A DNA stretch of 64,000 bases, from the NCBI GenBank assembly GCA_013003535.1, contig JABDIY010000131.1, forward strand, positions 1 to 64,000, read 5' to 3'. A program made the translations under genes and the position numbers. The stretch comes from Acidimicrobiales bacterium. GTDB lineage: Bacteria > Actinomycetota > Acidimicrobiia > Acidimicrobiales > SZUA-35. Below are positions 47,070 to 58,454 of the stretch, one piece after another. Below the pieces are notes generated by a model. That model was not told where the DNA came from. It saw only the letters and a list, made by a program, of their open reading frames with translations, and did not search any database. How positions within the stretch are numbered: position 1 is the stretch's first letter; every line of letters starts with the position of its first letter.

Positions 47070-48593
47070 TCAGTTCTCTGCGGCTGGCTCGGAGTCTGGC
47101 GTGGGACCGTCAACTTCGTGTGTTGGATTGGCCAGCAGCGCTCGGTTCTTGCCAACTTTCTTGGCGGTCATAAGGGCTCTGTCGGCAAGGTCCAAGGTCT
47201 CGGCGCTGGTGGCGTCGGTCATATGGAGGGCTACACCCGCGCTGAGCGTTGTCTGCTCATTCAGTTCAGCCCAGCCGATGACCACACGTTCGGCCACGGT
47301 GAGCGGATCGGCAAAAGCCTGTCGGGCTACGATCAGGAATTCGTCTCCGCCCAGCCGAGCGCTGGTGTCAGAGTCGCGCAACGTGCTCTTCAGATGTTTA
47401 CTCAGCAGGCGAAGCACCTCGTCGCCGGCGGGATGGCCGAGCGTGTCGTTCACCTGTTTGAAACCGTCGAGATCGAGGAGCACAACCGCATCGCCGGGGG
47501 CCAAGGAGCGCAGGAGGCGATCGGCATGGCGACGATTTCCGAGATCGGTGAGCGGATCGATCAGTGAACGACGGTTGAGCTGATCGATCACGTACAGGTG
47601 ACCGATGGCGATCGAGACACTGTTCTGGAACAGGTAGGCCATATCGATGACGAAGTCGGCATCTTCGGAATCGACAGGGTGCATGAGGACTGCGCCGGCT
47701 GGTGTTCCCTCGTCGGTGGGCAGCGGGATGAGGAGGATCTGGCCGTGGCGAGCCGTGGCGACCATGATCGGGTCGGTTCCGTTGACCGCATCGGAAATGA
47801 GTTTTGCAATATCAGACTCCAACGCTGCCGCGACCGGCGGGCCCTGCGTGATGGTCTGCAATACACCGGTTTCGTCTCGCAGAATCACTGTTGCCCGTTG
47901 AGCGTTGAAGCACTCCAGGGCCGCATCGACGATTTGCAGGCCCGCCTCCTCGAGTGACGATGGCCTGCGGAAGCGGCTCAGTTCGGAACTGAGCCGGTCG
48001 AGCTCCGCAAGCCGTCGGTCGTTCCGGTTTGAAACCATGGCGGAACGATTGGTCAGATACGACACCAATTCCGCCAGTACCGCCAAGGCGGGCACCGCAA
48101 CAATCGGTAATGCCAAGGTGAACCGGTCGGGATCAGATTGTCGGCCCAGAACCAGTAGCACCAGGACCAATGGAGCAGCCGCGAGCGCAACTCCCGGAGG
48201 CGAAACAAAGCCGATGTACACCAACACGAAACTGGCCACCAGAGTGAGGCCGATGATGCCCGTGTCGGCCTCCACAATGCCGCCGGCCTGCACTGCGGCG
48301 GTGGTGGCCGCTACCACCACGAGGGGTGGGACTAGGCGAAACGAGGGTCGACGGGTAGCCCACCGGGTGAAAAGCATGAGAGCTGCCAGTGCCGTCAGAC
48401 CGATTCCCAGGCCGCCCAGTACCTGCGCCTGTTTCGCCGATGGCGAGCGCACGATCAGATCCAGCAGGACGAGCAGCGCAGACGCGGCGAAAAGCACGCC
48501 CGCCGCTGTTTCTACTCGCCTTGGCCAGAACTTTTCTCCCACACTCTCTCCGTCTTTCGCCAACACTACGACAGCCTCACCGCCGCCATCCAT
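47070..48593 (-). CDS. Membrane GAF-GGDEF diguanylate cyclase
   Basis: Multi-TM N-terminus; DPLTDLGNRRHADRLL..VVLLDLDGFKQVNDTLGHPAGDEVL..SARLGGDEFLIV (intact GGDEF). Confidence 0.93.
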   Translation of the reverse strand: MDGGGEAVVVLAKDGESVGEKFWPRRVETAAGVLFAASALLVLLDLIVRSPSAKQAQVLGGLGIGLTALAALMLFTRWATRRPSFRLVPPLVVVAATTAAVQAGGIVEADTGIIGLTLVASFVLVYIGFVSPPGVALAAAPLVLVLLVLGRQSDPDRFTLALPIVAVPALAVLAELVSYLTNRSAMVSNRNDRRLAELDRLSSELSRFRRPSSLEEAGLQIVDAALECFNAQRATVILRDETGVLQTITQGPPVAAALESDIAKLISDAVNGTDPIMVATARHGQILLIPLPTDEGTPAGAVLMHPVDSEDADFVIDMAYLFQNSVSIAIGHLYVIDQLNRRSLIDPLTDLGNRRHADRLLRSLAPGDAVVLLDLDGFKQVNDTLGHPAGDEVLRLLSKHLKSTLRDSDTSARLGGDEFLIVARQAFADPLTVAERVVIGWAELNEQTTLSAGVALHMTDATSAETLDLADRALMTAKKVGKNRALLANPTHEVDGPTPDSEPAAEN

Positions 48594-48678
48594 CGTCTAT
48601 GGGCGAACTTCACCACTCCACCGTTGCAGCGATCACGTAACAGGGTGCCGTAGTCACTGAGGGTGAATGAATAGGCAA

Positions 48679-49410
48679 TCATCCCGAACCGCCTTCACCG
48701 CCCTGAACGATATCGGCCGGTGGGTCGTAGTCGAGGAACAACGACCCAATATGGCTGGCGTCGTTGAAACTTCGCAGTATCCAGTCATTTGGAGTTCGCA
48801 CGATCTCCGAGATCGAGCCGTTGCGAACCCCGGACATGCGATAGGCGTTCACATTGAGTACGTGCGCTACGGCCGCACCGATCACGCCACCGTGGCAAAA
48901 CACGGCGATTGTCTGATTCATGTGGGTCTGATGGATGGTCTCCAACACCGGAATGACTCTCTCGGTCAGTTCGAGGTTCGTTTCAGCACCGGGGATTTCG
49001 CCCCAGTCCCGATTCGCCCGTAGTTGCTGGATCGCAGGGTGTTCCTCGTGCACCATCTCCCGAAATCGACCGCCTTCGCCGATGCCCAAATAGACCTCAC
49101 GAAGGTCGTGGTCAATGATCACATCCATATTTTTGGCGGCGGCGAGAGGGGCGGCGGTCTGCTGGGTTCGCACCAGAGAGGATGCATAGAGGGCGTTGAT
49201 CTCGTGGGTTGCCAACCGAGCGCTGACTTGTTGGGCCTGCCAAAAACCGCGCGGAGAGAGGGGTGGATTGCCATGACCATCCACAAGTTCAAATCGCTCG
49301 CCGTGAGTCCCCGGCATCGATTGACCGTGTCGAATGAGCACGAATCGGGTGGAGCCCTCGGGGGCTGCAAATTCGGACTGGGGGTAGGTTTGCTTCGCCA
49401 CGACCACCAA
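48679..49410 (-). CDS. Histidine phosphatase (phosphoglycerate mutase-like)
   Basis: RFVLIRHGQSMPG; LYASSLVRTQQTAAPLA; VFCHGGVIGAAVAHVL. Confidence 0.9.
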   Translation of the reverse strand: MVVVAKQTYPQSEFAAPEGSTRFVLIRHGQSMPGTHGERFELVDGHGNPPLSPRGFWQAQQVSARLATHEINALYASSLVRTQQTAAPLAAAKNMDVIIDHDLREVYLGIGEGGRFREMVHEEHPAIQQLRANRDWGEIPGAETNLELTERVIPVLETIHQTHMNQTIAVFCHGGVIGAAVAHVLNVNAYRMSGVRNGSISEIVRTPNDWILRSFNDASHIGSLFLDYDPPADIVQGGEGGSG

Positions 49411-49573
49411 CCGTAATGACTGCGCCGCTCTCGTCGGTGGAATCAGATGCCTGCTCTACAACCAACCAGTCGCTTGTCGGTTTGTGGGTACGTGGCGTCG
49501 GGAGCCATTTTCCTGGCTGGTTTCCCTGGCTCCAACGGACCTTTCCATATTGACCTGGGCACACTAGGTCGCC

Positions 49574-51652
49574 TTGAAAGAAGCATTTGAACCGCGTGTC
49601 CGTCGACTCTGGGGCGACGAAGTCGAAGATCGTTTCTCGTGGCTCGAGGATCCGACCAGCCCCGAGGTCAGATCCTTTCTGGAGTTCGAGAATGCTCGTG
49701 TCGAGGTAGAACTGGCTCCCCTCAACAACCTGAAGCAGCAAATCTTTGATGAAATCAAGGAGCGCGTCCAAGAAACAGATCTGAGCGTCCCGATCCGAAA
49801 GGACCAATGGGAGTACTACGGCCGGACCGAGGAAGGCAAACAGTATGGCCGCCATTGTCGGCGGCTCGCCGCAGTAGATGGGGGAGAGCCGGGCCCTGAG
49901 ATCGTCATCCTGGATGAGAACGTGCTCGCCGGCGATTCGGACTACTTCGACATGGGCGTATTCGACATCTCCGATGATCACCGACTTTGCCTGTATGGGA
50001 TCGACGTAGAAGGCGACGAGAAGTACTCGCTCTCCCTGCTTGACATCGAGGCTGGCACCACCAAGACGCTCCCGCTGACCGGGGTGTCGTCGGGTTCGGC
50101 ATGGGACAACACCGGTCGCTCTTTCCTCTACCTGCGGCCGGATGAAACCAATCGCCCGGCCGAGGTGTGGCATCACGTAGTTGGTACGAACGCCGCCGAT
50201 GATTCGTGCGTGTACATCGAGTCGGACCCGCAGTTTTTCGTCGGACTCGCCAAAGAACGCGATGACACATTTGTCCACATCAGCCTTGGTTCAGCAGTGA
50301 CCGACGAAACCAGGCTCATTCCCGCCGATGATCTGACCGTTGCTCCGGTTGTGGTTCGGCCGCGCCAGTTCGGAATCGAATACGGGATCGCTCATCACAC
50401 TGACAGCGCCGGGCAGAGCGTGTTCTATCTGCATACCAACCTCGATGCGAAGAACTTCCGTTTACTCACGGCGCCCGAGGATGCTGTGCTGACCGGTAAA
50501 TTCGATATTGGAGAATGGACCGAAGTGGTGCCCAATCGTGATGACGTCACGCTGGGTGGGCTCGATGTCTTCGCCGACCATCTCGTCTTGGTGGAACGAT
50601 CCAATGGGCTTCTTCAGTTGCGGGTGAAACGATTTTCCGATGGTGAGGAGCACCTGATCGAGCAGGCCGAGAAAGTCAGCACCGTCTATCCCGGCGCGAA
50701 CCCGGACGCCAGGACCACGTCGTTTCGTTATGTCTATGCCAGCATGGTGACCCCCACCCAGGTCTGTTCATATGACCTCAATACGCGTCAGCGCACAGTG
50801 CTGAAACAAACACCCGTACTGGGTGGTTTCGACTCCGCCAACTACGCCACCGAACGTGTCTGGGCCACCGCTGCAGATGGGACCAAGATTCCGATTCTCA
50901 TGACCTGGCGTCGAGATCGGGTCGAAGGCCCGCAGCCGATGGTGCTCTACGGCTATGGCTCATACGAGGCCGCAATGGACCCCAATTTCAGTGTGTCCCG
51001 TTTGTCGCTTCTCGATCGTGGTTTCACCTTTGCGGTTGCCCAGGTGCGCGGGGGCGGTGAGTTGGGTCGGAGCTGGTATGAGGCGGCAAAGTTCGAACAC
51101 AAGGAGCGAAGCTTCACCGATTTCGTGGCGTGCGCTCGAGAAATGATCAGCCGAGGGCTCACAACGCCAGCCCAACTGGGGATCCGGGGTGGATCCGCCG
51201 GAGGTCTTCTTGTTGGCGCCGCGGTCAACATGGCCCCGGAACTCTTCGGAGCGGTAGTAGCTGAGGTTCCCTTTGTCGACGTGGTGAACACGATGATCGA
51301 CACATCCCAACAACTCACCCAAATCGAATGGGACGAGTGGGGTAACCCCCTGGAATCGGAGCAGATTTACCGAGCGATGCTGTCCTATTCCCCGTATGAG
51401 AACGTGCGGGACGCTCCATATCCGCCGATGTTCGTCACCACGGGTATCAACGATCCCCGGGTTCGGTTTTGGGAGCCAGCCAAGTGGGTCCTCGAACTGC
51501 GAGAACGAACGAACTCTTCGGCGCAGATTCTGCTGAAAACCGAAATGGGGGCCGGGCATTTCGGCTCAACCGGCCGGTACGACGCATGGCGTGATGAAGC
51601 CGAAGTGTTGGCGTTTCTAATAGATCGGCTCACGCCTACGCGGTTCTCCTAG
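49574..51652 (+). CDS. S9 prolyl oligopeptidase / oligopeptidase B-like
   Basis: DRFSWLEDPTSPEVRSFLEFEN; PMVLYGYGSYEAAMDPNFS; LGIRGGSAGGLLVGAAVNMAPELFGAVVAEVPFVDVV; GAGHFG. Confidence 0.93.
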   Translation: MKEAFEPRVRRLWGDEVEDRFSWLEDPTSPEVRSFLEFENARVEVELAPLNNLKQQIFDEIKERVQETDLSVPIRKDQWEYYGRTEEGKQYGRHCRRLAAVDGGEPGPEIVILDENVLAGDSDYFDMGVFDISDDHRLCLYGIDVEGDEKYSLSLLDIEAGTTKTLPLTGVSSGSAWDNTGRSFLYLRPDETNRPAEVWHHVVGTNAADDSCVYIESDPQFFVGLAKERDDTFVHISLGSAVTDETRLIPADDLTVAPVVVRPRQFGIEYGIAHHTDSAGQSVFYLHTNLDAKNFRLLTAPEDAVLTGKFDIGEWTEVVPNRDDVTLGGLDVFADHLVLVERSNGLLQLRVKRFSDGEEHLIEQAEKVSTVYPGANPDARTTSFRYVYASMVTPTQVCSYDLNTRQRTVLKQTPVLGGFDSANYATERVWATAADGTKIPILMTWRRDRVEGPQPMVLYGYGSYEAAMDPNFSVSRLSLLDRGFTFAVAQVRGGGELGRSWYEAAKFEHKERSFTDFVACAREMISRGLTTPAQLGIRGGSAGGLLVGAAVNMAPELFGAVVAEVPFVDVVNTMIDTSQQLTQIEWDEWGNPLESEQIYRAMLSYSPYENVRDAPYPPMFVTTGINDPRVRFWEPAKWVLELRERTNSSAQILLKTEMGAGHFGSTGRYDAWRDEAEVLAFLIDRLTPTRFS

Positions 51653-51718
51653 ACCGGCCGATAGGTGTAGTGTCAGAGAACGAAACGGTCCAGGTGCCGT
51701 CGAGCAGGAGGCAAGGCC

Positions 51719-53479
51719 ATCAGTAACTCAGAATACGAAAAGCGACTGGCCAGTTACGAGAGCAGCCTTGCTGAGCTTCAGGAGCAGGTAAAGGCGATGG
51801 AGGAGGAGAATGTCTCCTTGCGGCGCCGCCTGCAGGACGCCCCTAAGCGGGTCCGCACGCTCGAGGAGCGACTCCTCGACACCAAAGGGCAACTGTCTCA
51901 AGCCGTCAATCAGAACGAAAAACTCACGTACACACTCCGGGAGGCCCGCGATCAGATCAGTGGTCTCCGCGATGAGGTAGACAAGCTCACCCAACCTCCC
52001 TCGGCCTACGGGACCCTCATTGGCGTGAACGACGACGAGACCGTCGACGTGTTCACAAGCGGTCGCAAGATGAAAGTGGAGGTGCACCCCGCAATCGAAG
52101 GCGCCGAGCTGATCCGCGGGAACGAGGTAGTCCTCAACGAAAGCCTGAACGTGGTGAAGGTTCGGCCTCCCGAGAAAGCCGGCGAGGTTGTTTCGGTCAA
52201 GGAAATGCTGGCCGACAAGACCAGGGCCATCATCGTGGGCCGTGCTGACGAAGAGCGTGTGGCCGAGCTGGCAGAACATCTTCTGACCGAAAAAGTGCGC
52301 TCTGGTGACTCACTCCTCCTCGACGGGCGATCGGGTCTCCTGATCGAGAAACTCCCAAAGGTGGAAGTGGAGGATCTCGTGCTCGAAGAGGTTCCCGATG
52401 TCGCCTACGAAGATATCGGTGGCCTCGATGAGCAAATCGAACTCATCACCGATGCAGTGGAGCTTCCGTTCCTTCACTCCGAGCTGTTCACCGAACACGA
52501 GCTCCCTGCGCCCAAAGGAATTCTCCTTTACGGTCCGCCCGGTTGTGGAAAGACCCTCATCGCCAAGGCCGTGGCTGCATCGCTGGCCCGCAAGGTCGCC
52601 GAAAAGACCGGTGATTCCGAAACCCGTAGCTTCTTTCTCAATATCAAGGGACCGGAGCTGCTCAACAAGTATGTCGGCGAAACCGAGCGGCAAATCCGGC
52701 TCATCTTCCAACGAGCCAGGGAGAAGTCCGAAGAGGGTATTCCGGTCATCATCTTTTTCGACGAAATGGAGTCGTTGTTCCGGACCCGCGGCAGCGGCAT
52801 CAGTTCCGATATCGAGTCCACCATCGTTCCGCAGTTGCTTGCCGAGATCGACGGTGTCGAGACCCTGAAGAACACCATCGTGATCGGCGCGTCCAACCGT
52901 GAGGATCTGATCGATCCTGCGATCCTTCGCCCTGGTCGCCTGGACGTAAAAATCAAGATCGAGCGGCCTGGCCCGGAAGCTGCAAAGCAGATCTTCAGTC
53001 GCTATCTCACCACTGACCTTCCAATCCATGCTTCGGAGACCGAGGGCGTAACGCACCGCGATGATGCCGTTTCCAAGATGGTGGATGCCGCGGTGGAGTT
53101 CATGTATCGGACCGACGACGACACACGGTTCCTCGAGGTCACCTATCAGAACGGTGACAAGGAAATCCTGTTCTTCCGTGACTTCAGCAGCGGCGCAATG
53201 ATCGAGAACATCGTGCGCCGTGCGAAGAAGTTGGCGATCAAGCGTTTCTTGGCCGAGGGGGAGAAGGGGATCAAGACTGAAGATCTCATGGCCTCTGTCA
53301 CCCAGGAATTCAAGGAACACGAGGATCTTCCCAACACCACCAACCCCGATGACTGGGCCAAGATCAGTGGCAAGAAGGGTGAGCGCATCGTCTTCATTCG
53401 GACCCTCATCGGGTCACCCGACGGCGACAAGACCGGCGGCAAGTCCATCGACACCGTTGCCACCGGGCAGTATCTCTAG
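51719..53479 (+). CDS. mpa: Proteasome-associated AAA ATPase (ARC/Mpa); start uncertain (ATC 51719 or ATG 51797)
   Basis: Coiled-coil N-terminus; [47 protein letters not shown]-terminal TGQYL gate-opening tail typical of Mpa. Confidence 0.93.
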   Translation: MSNSEYEKRLASYESSLAELQEQVKAMEEENVSLRRRLQDAPKRVRTLEERLLDTKGQLSQAVNQNEKLTYTLREARDQISGLRDEVDKLTQPPSAYGTLIGVNDDETVDVFTSGRKMKVEVHPAIEGAELIRGNEVVLNESLNVVKVRPPEKAGEVVSVKEMLADKTRAIIVGRADEERVAELAEHLLTEKVRSGDSLLLDGRSGLLIEKLPKVEVEDLVLEEVPDVAYEDIGGLDEQIELITDAVELPFLHSELFTEHELPAPKGILLYGPPGCGKTLIAKAVAASLARKVAEKTGDSETRSFFLNIKGPELLNKYVGETERQIRLIFQRAREKSEEGIPVIIFFDEMESLFRTRGSGISSDIESTIVPQLLAEIDGVETLKNTIVIGASNREDLIDPAILRPGRLDVKIKIERPGPEAAKQIFSRYLTTDLPIHASETEGVTHRDDAVSKMVDAAVEFMYRTDDDTRFLEVTYQNGDKEILFFRDFSSGAMIENIVRRAKKLAIKRFLAEGEKGIKTEDLMASVTQEFKEHEDLPNTTNPDDWAKISGKKGERIVFIRTLIGSPDGDKTGGKSIDTVATGQYL

Positions 53480-53573
53480 TTCTCACCAGTCCGGCCTTGG
53501 CGGTCGTGGACCGACGCATGGGAGACAGTCGGCGCGTGCTTTGGAGGAACACGAGCGGGAGTAGCCTGGTGTC

Positions 53574-55091
53574 GTGGCTGTACCCAAGATTATTGGTATC
53601 GAGACCGAGTACGGGATCATGGTGCGCGGTTCCAACGATTGGAACCCGGTATCAGCGTCCAGTTTGCTGATCAACGCTTATCTCGGTGCTGACGGGAGCG
53701 GAGCCAGGAACGAAAAGAGTGCTCCCATCGCGTGGGATTTCGTGGACGAGACGCCAGGGGCCGATGCCCGGGAGTTTTTGCCGCTCGAGTTCGCTCTCCC
53801 ACCCGAGGTCGAGACGCATCTGGTCAACGCGGTCCTCACCAACGGTGCCCGATACTACGTGGACCATGCGCACCCTGAGATCTCCACGCCGGAGTGCGCT
53901 GATGCACTGAGTGTCGTCTTGTTCGACCGGGCTGCGGAAATGATCGGTGTTAAATCCATGGAGGCTGCCCGAGAGTTGTTGCCCCCTGGTCAGGAACTCG
54001 TCCTCTACAAGGACAACTCAGATCGGAAGGGCAACGCCTACGGAACGCACGAGAACTACTTGTTGGATCGCAACCTGCCGTTCGGACAGATCGTCACCGG
54101 CGCGACCTGGCACTTCGTTTCACGCCAGATCTTCACCGGATCGGGCAAGGTCGGGTCTGAGCTGCCTGGTGTTGGGGCCCAGCAAGTTCCCTATCAGATC
54201 ACCCAACGCGCCGAACACTTCGAAGAAGAAGTAGGTCTCGAGACAACGCTGAAGCGACCCATCGTCAACACCCGCGACGAACCACACGCCGATTCTCAGC
54301 GCTACCGGCGGCTCCATGTGATCGTCGGCGATGCCAACATTGCGCAATATGCCACCTTCCTCAAGGTCGGTACTAGTGCATTGGTTTTCGCAATGATCGA
54401 AGATGGCGCAATGAACCTGGATCGGGAATACGACGACCCTGTTCGAGCCCTCCATCAAGTGAGCCACGACCTGACACTCGCTCGGCCCATCGCCTTGAAA
54501 GGCGGCCGCACGATCACGGCGTTGGAGGCTCAGTTCGACCTGCTCGAACAGGCCGAGAAATACACAGCGCAGCGGGGCTTCGATAACGTCGGCGGCGACG
54601 CGGTCGGGCGCATGATCCTCGACACCTGGTCCCAGGTCCTGACCGGGCTTGAAACAGATCCGGACTCGGTGGCATCAAAGGTGGATTGGGTGGCGAAGAA
54701 ACGCCTGCTCGACGGATTCCGAGAACGCCACGATTGTGACTGGGGGGATTCACGCTTGCGGGCATTGGATCTTCAATACCATGACATGCGCCCGGACAAG
54801 AGCCTTGCGGCCCGCGCCGGCTTGGACAGGCTGGTGAACGAGGCTGATGCTCAGGAAGCGATGACCAAACCCCCCGAGGGCACCAGGGCGTACTTCCGGG
54901 GTCGTTGTCTCGAGAAGTTCGGTGACCAGGTGGTGGCCGCCAACTGGGATTCCATCGTTTTTGACAACGGCGACGAGCCCCTCCGAAGGGTGCCCATGAT
55001 GGAACCGACTCGGGGGACTCGAGCCCATGTGGGTACGCTGTTAGATGAGAGTGACACCGTCGCTCAACTCCTCGAGAAACTCGGCAGCTAG
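53574..55091 (+). CDS. dop: Pup deamidase/depupylase
   Basis: PKIIGIETEYGIMVRG..; YVDHAHPEISTPECADALSVVLFDRAAE; YKDNSDRKGNAYGTHENYLLDR; second paralogue (PafA) downstream. Confidence 0.93.
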   Translation: MAVPKIIGIETEYGIMVRGSNDWNPVSASSLLINAYLGADGSGARNEKSAPIAWDFVDETPGADAREFLPLEFALPPEVETHLVNAVLTNGARYYVDHAHPEISTPECADALSVVLFDRAAEMIGVKSMEAARELLPPGQELVLYKDNSDRKGNAYGTHENYLLDRNLPFGQIVTGATWHFVSRQIFTGSGKVGSELPGVGAQQVPYQITQRAEHFEEEVGLETTLKRPIVNTRDEPHADSQRYRRLHVIVGDANIAQYATFLKVGTSALVFAMIEDGAMNLDREYDDPVRALHQVSHDLTLARPIALKGGRTITALEAQFDLLEQAEKYTAQRGFDNVGGDAVGRMILDTWSQVLTGLETDPDSVASKVDWVAKKRLLDGFRERHDCDWGDSRLRALDLQYHDMRPDKSLAARAGLDRLVNEADAQEAMTKPPEGTRAYFRGRCLEKFGDQVVAANWDSIVFDNGDEPLRRVPMMEPTRGTRAHVGTLLDESDTVAQLLEKLGS

Positions 55092-55116
55092 CTGCCGCTA
55101 GCCACAAAGGTGATTC

Positions 55117-55317
55117 ATGGCTGAACGTGAACAGATTAAGAAGAACTCCCCGCCCCGCGACGACTCCCCAGGAGACGACGGCGGTCAGACCCAGGTAAGC
55201 GGAAAAGGCGAGGAACTGAAGGCTGAACTCGATGACCTTCTGGATGAGATCGACGAAGTGCTCGAGACCAATGCCGAGGACTTTGTGAAGAGCTACATCC
55301 AAAAGGGTGGCCAGTGA
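55117..55317 (+). CDS. pup: Prokaryotic ubiquitin-like protein Pup (GGQ C-terminus)
   Basis: 66 aa; [37 protein letters not shown]. Confidence 0.97.
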   Translation: MAEREQIKKNSPPRDDSPGDDGGQTQVSGKGEELKAELDDLLDEIDEVLETNAEDFVKSYIQKGGQ

Positions 55318-56120
55318 CCTTCCCTCGATTTGATGTTCACGATGACCCCGGCCCCAACTTCTCCAGTCTGGTCCAGAGCTATGGTTTGGCTCCGGATTAC
55401 AGCCCCGCCTCGGCAACACCGGCCAGCATGGCCGATGTAGTTCACGGCACCACGGTTGTCGCCTGTCGGTTCGATGGCGGCGTTGTCATCGCCGGTGATC
55501 GGCGAGCAACGTCGGGAAACTTGATCAGCCATCGAAACATGAAGAAGGTGTTTGCGGCAGACAAGTACAGCGGCGTAGCGATCGCCGGGGCGGCGGGACC
55601 GGCCATAGAGATGATCAAGATGTTCCAACTTCAGTTGGAGCACTACGAAAAAATCGAGGGTACCCACCTGTCTTTGGAAGGGAAGGCCAATCAGCTCTCC
55701 ATGATGGTGCGAGGCAATCTTCAGGCCGCCATGATGGGCATGGTTGTAGTGCCGATCTTCGCCGGGTACGACCGGCGGCGAAACAAGGGTCGGGTCTGGG
55801 CGTTCGATGTCACCGGCGGACGGTACGAAGAAACCAACTATGTCGCTTCAGGGTCGGGATCCCTGCATGCCCGTACGGTCATCAAGCTCGGTTATCGCCC
55901 TGATCAGAGTAGAGAACAGGCCTTGGATTTGGTGATTTCCGCTCTGTTCACCGCCGCCGATGAAGACTCCGCCACCGGCGGCCCAGATTTGGTCCGCAAG
56001 ATTTATCCCATCGTCGCTTCGATTACTCGTGATGGCTATGCAGAAGCCCCGGAGTCCGAGATCGCTGCCCGATTCACCGACTACGTGGCCGGCCTCCACG
56101 ACCAAACAGAGGACGTCTAG
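55314..56120 (+). CDS. prcB: Proteasome subunit beta; predicted mature N-terminal Thr46
   Basis: Propeptide then [48 protein letters not shown]. Confidence 0.95.
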   Translation: MTFPRFDVHDDPGPNFSSLVQSYGLAPDYSPASATPASMADVVHGTTVVACRFDGGVVIAGDRRATSGNLISHRNMKKVFAADKYSGVAIAGAAGPAIEMIKMFQLQLEHYEKIEGTHLSLEGKANQLSMMVRGNLQAAMMGMVVVPIFAGYDRRRNKGRVWAFDVTGGRYEETNYVASGSGSLHARTVIKLGYRPDQSREQALDLVISALFTAADEDSATGGPDLVRKIYPIVASITRDGYAEAPESEIAARFTDYVAGLHDQTEDV

Positions 56121-56123
56121 CCC

Positions 56124-56816
56124 ATGAACATGCCGTTCTACGTACCCCCAGAGCAGATGATGCGGGATCGGGCCGACTTCGCTCAGAAGGGCATCGCCCG
56201 TGGCAGGAGCCTCGTCACCGTTGAATGCGCCGACGGGATAGTGCTGTGTGCTGAAAACCCCAGCCGGAACCTTCGTAAGATCTCCGAAATCTATGACCGG
56301 ATCGCCTTCGGAGGAGTTGGGAAGTACAACGAATACGACCAGCTCCGCATCGCCGGAATCCGCGCCGCAGACATTCGGGGCTATACCTACAGCCGTGACG
56401 ACGTAGACGCTCAAACCCTCGCCAACCAGTACGCCCAGATGATGGGGCAGATCTTCACCCATGACGTCAAACCCATGGAGGTCGAGATCCTGGTGGCATC
56501 GGTGGGTGCCGACCTTGACAGCGATCGACTCTTCCACATCCGTTATGACGGGTCCGTGAGCGATGAAGATGGGTTCGCGGCATTGGGCGGAGAGGCTGAA
56601 CAAATCCGGCTAAAACTCAAAGAGACCGACACTAGCGAGATGGGATTTGCCGCGGCGCTTCGAGTTGCGGTGGATGCCCTGTCAGATGAAGAATCACTCA
56701 CGCCTGAAAAGTTAGAAGTTGGCGTGTTGGAGCGAGGTGGCGAAGGTCGCCGGTTCCGTCGGCTCGAGAATAGCGAGATCGCCGAGATGCTCGCGGAGCC
56801 CAGCCTCGCTCCATAA
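56124..56816 (+). CDS. prcA: Proteasome subunit alpha
   Basis: MPFYVPPEQMMRDRADFAQKGIARGRSLVTVECADGIVLCAENPSRNLRKISEIYDRIAFGGVGKYNEYDQLR. Confidence 0.95.
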   Translation: MNMPFYVPPEQMMRDRADFAQKGIARGRSLVTVECADGIVLCAENPSRNLRKISEIYDRIAFGGVGKYNEYDQLRIAGIRAADIRGYTYSRDDVDAQTLANQYAQMMGQIFTHDVKPMEVEILVASVGADLDSDRLFHIRYDGSVSDEDGFAALGGEAEQIRLKLKETDTSEMGFAAALRVAVDALSDEESLTPEKLEVGVLERGGEGRRFRRLENSEIAEMLAEPSLAP

Positions 56817-56903
56817 AGGCAGAACCGAACAGATCCACCCAGCCCAGAGAAATCCTCGCGGGTCGACAGCCGCTAAAACCGTCAGAGCCACTACGTTTAC
56901 TGC

Positions 56904-58268
56904 GTGGGCTTCAGTCGTCGGATTTACGGGATCGAAACGGAGTACGGGGTTACGTGCACCCTGCGTGGTCAGCGTCGTCTCAGCCCGGATGAGGTGGCTC
57001 GATACTTGTTCCGGAAAGTGGTGAGTTGGGGCAGATCTTCCAACGTCTTCCTCGCCAACGGGGCTCGGCTGTACCTCGATGTTGGTTCCCACCCCGAATA
57101 CGCCACCGCGGAGTGCGACTCGATCGGCGACGTGGTAATTCACGACAAGGCCGGCGAGCGGATTCTTGAACAGCTTCTGGAGTCCGCCGAGGAACGCCTC
57201 AAAGATGAGGGAATCCGGGGCACGGTGCACCTCTTCAAGAACAACACCGACTCCGCCGGCAACAGTTACGGCTGCCACGAAAACTATCTCACCCGCCGGA
57301 CCGACGACGTCGCCCATTACAACGAACTGCTCATCCCTTTTCTGGTGAGTCGGCAGATCTATGCCGGGGCCGGAAAGGTTCTGCAGACCGCTCGGGGCGC
57401 CAGCTATTCGGTCTCCCAACGCGCTGAGCACATCTGGGAGGGCGTGAGCTCCGCGACCACTCGCAGTCGACCGATCATAAACACCCGTGACGAACCCCAC
57501 GCCGATGCCGAGAGCTACCGTCGACTGCACGTGATCGTTGGTGATTCCAACATGAGCGAGTACACCACCTACCTCAAAGTCGGGGCAATGGCCGTACTGC
57601 TTCGCATGGTGGAGGATCCGAGCTGTGTTCTCAAAGACCTGACGCTCGAGAACCCGATCCGAGCCATACGAGAGATCAGCCATGATCTTACGTTCAAGAG
57701 AAAAGTTCGGCTACGGAATGGCCGTGAAGCCAGTGCGTTCGAAATTCAAAGTGAGTTTCTGAACCGGGCGTTGCGCTATGCCGAGACCAAAGGCCTCCCC
57801 GACGACGAGATGAAAGCGTTGCAGATGTGGGAGTACGTGATGACCCACCTCGAGACCGATCCATTCAAACTGGATCGCGAGTTGGACTGGGTAATCAAAC
57901 ACAACCTCATCGAGGCCTATCGGAAGCGGCATGACCTGAAACTCAGCGATGCGCGTGTACAGCTGCTGGATCTTCAGTATCACGATGTTCGAACTACCAC
58001 CAGCCTGTTCTACAAAATGCAAAGTCGAGGATTGTTGGAACGCACCTTGACCGATGCCGAAATGAACTTGGCCATCGAGGAGCCACCCCAGAACACGCGA
58101 GCCAAGCTCAGAGGTGATTTCATCCGGAGAGCCAAAGAGCGAAAGCGTGACTACACCGTGGACTGGGTTCATCTGAAGCTCAACGACCAGGCGCAGCGAA
58201 CCGTTCTCTGCAAGGACCCGTTTCGCAGCGAAGACGAGCGAGTCCAAAAACTGATCGACAGTCTCTAA
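56904..58268 (+). CDS. pafA: Pup--protein ligase
   Basis: [88 protein letters not shown]. Confidence 0.95.
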   Translation: MGFSRRIYGIETEYGVTCTLRGQRRLSPDEVARYLFRKVVSWGRSSNVFLANGARLYLDVGSHPEYATAECDSIGDVVIHDKAGERILEQLLESAEERLKDEGIRGTVHLFKNNTDSAGNSYGCHENYLTRRTDDVAHYNELLIPFLVSRQIYAGAGKVLQTARGASYSVSQRAEHIWEGVSSATTRSRPIINTRDEPHADAESYRRLHVIVGDSNMSEYTTYLKVGAMAVLLRMVEDPSCVLKDLTLENPIRAIREISHDLTFKRKVRLRNGREASAFEIQSEFLNRALRYAETKGLPDDEMKALQMWEYVMTHLETDPFKLDRELDWVIKHNLIEAYRKRHDLKLSDARVQLLDLQYHDVRTTTSLFYKMQSRGLLERTLTDAEMNLAIEEPPQNTRAKLRGDFIRRAKERKRDYTVDWVHLKLNDQAQRTVLCKDPFRSEDERVQKLIDSL

Positions 58269-58280
58269 CTCTGGTTCCGC

Positions 58281-58421
58281 TCGCCTTCGTTCGTTCCTCA
58301 CTCCGGGTCGCTTCACGGCTCGCTCCGCTCGACCAATACGGAGAGATCGGTTAGCTGCTTCGTCCCTTCGCAGCCTCACGCCGCCTTCGTTCGTTCCTCA
58401 CTCCGGGTCGTTTCACGGCTC
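58281..58421. repeat. Two copies of a ~40-bp direct repeat (one mismatch; ~101-bp period) in the pafA-pafB intergenic gap
   Basis: cgccttcgttcgttcctcactccgggtcgcttcacggctc (58282-) and cgccttcgttcgttcctcactccgggtcgtttcacggctc (58382-); a gcagcctca motif also occurs twice. Confidence 0.9.
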
Positions 58422-58454
58422 CGCAGCCTCATGTCTCGCCCCTAGCATGTTCAG

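Noticed and set aside
52310-53320. 336-aa minus-strand ORF inside the proteasomal ATPase gene (also 10864-11877, 21064-22032, 54514-55419, 56712-57683)
   Set aside because: Long antisense frames are expected in high-GC coding DNA; each lies opposite a strongly recognised gene and shows no family signature.
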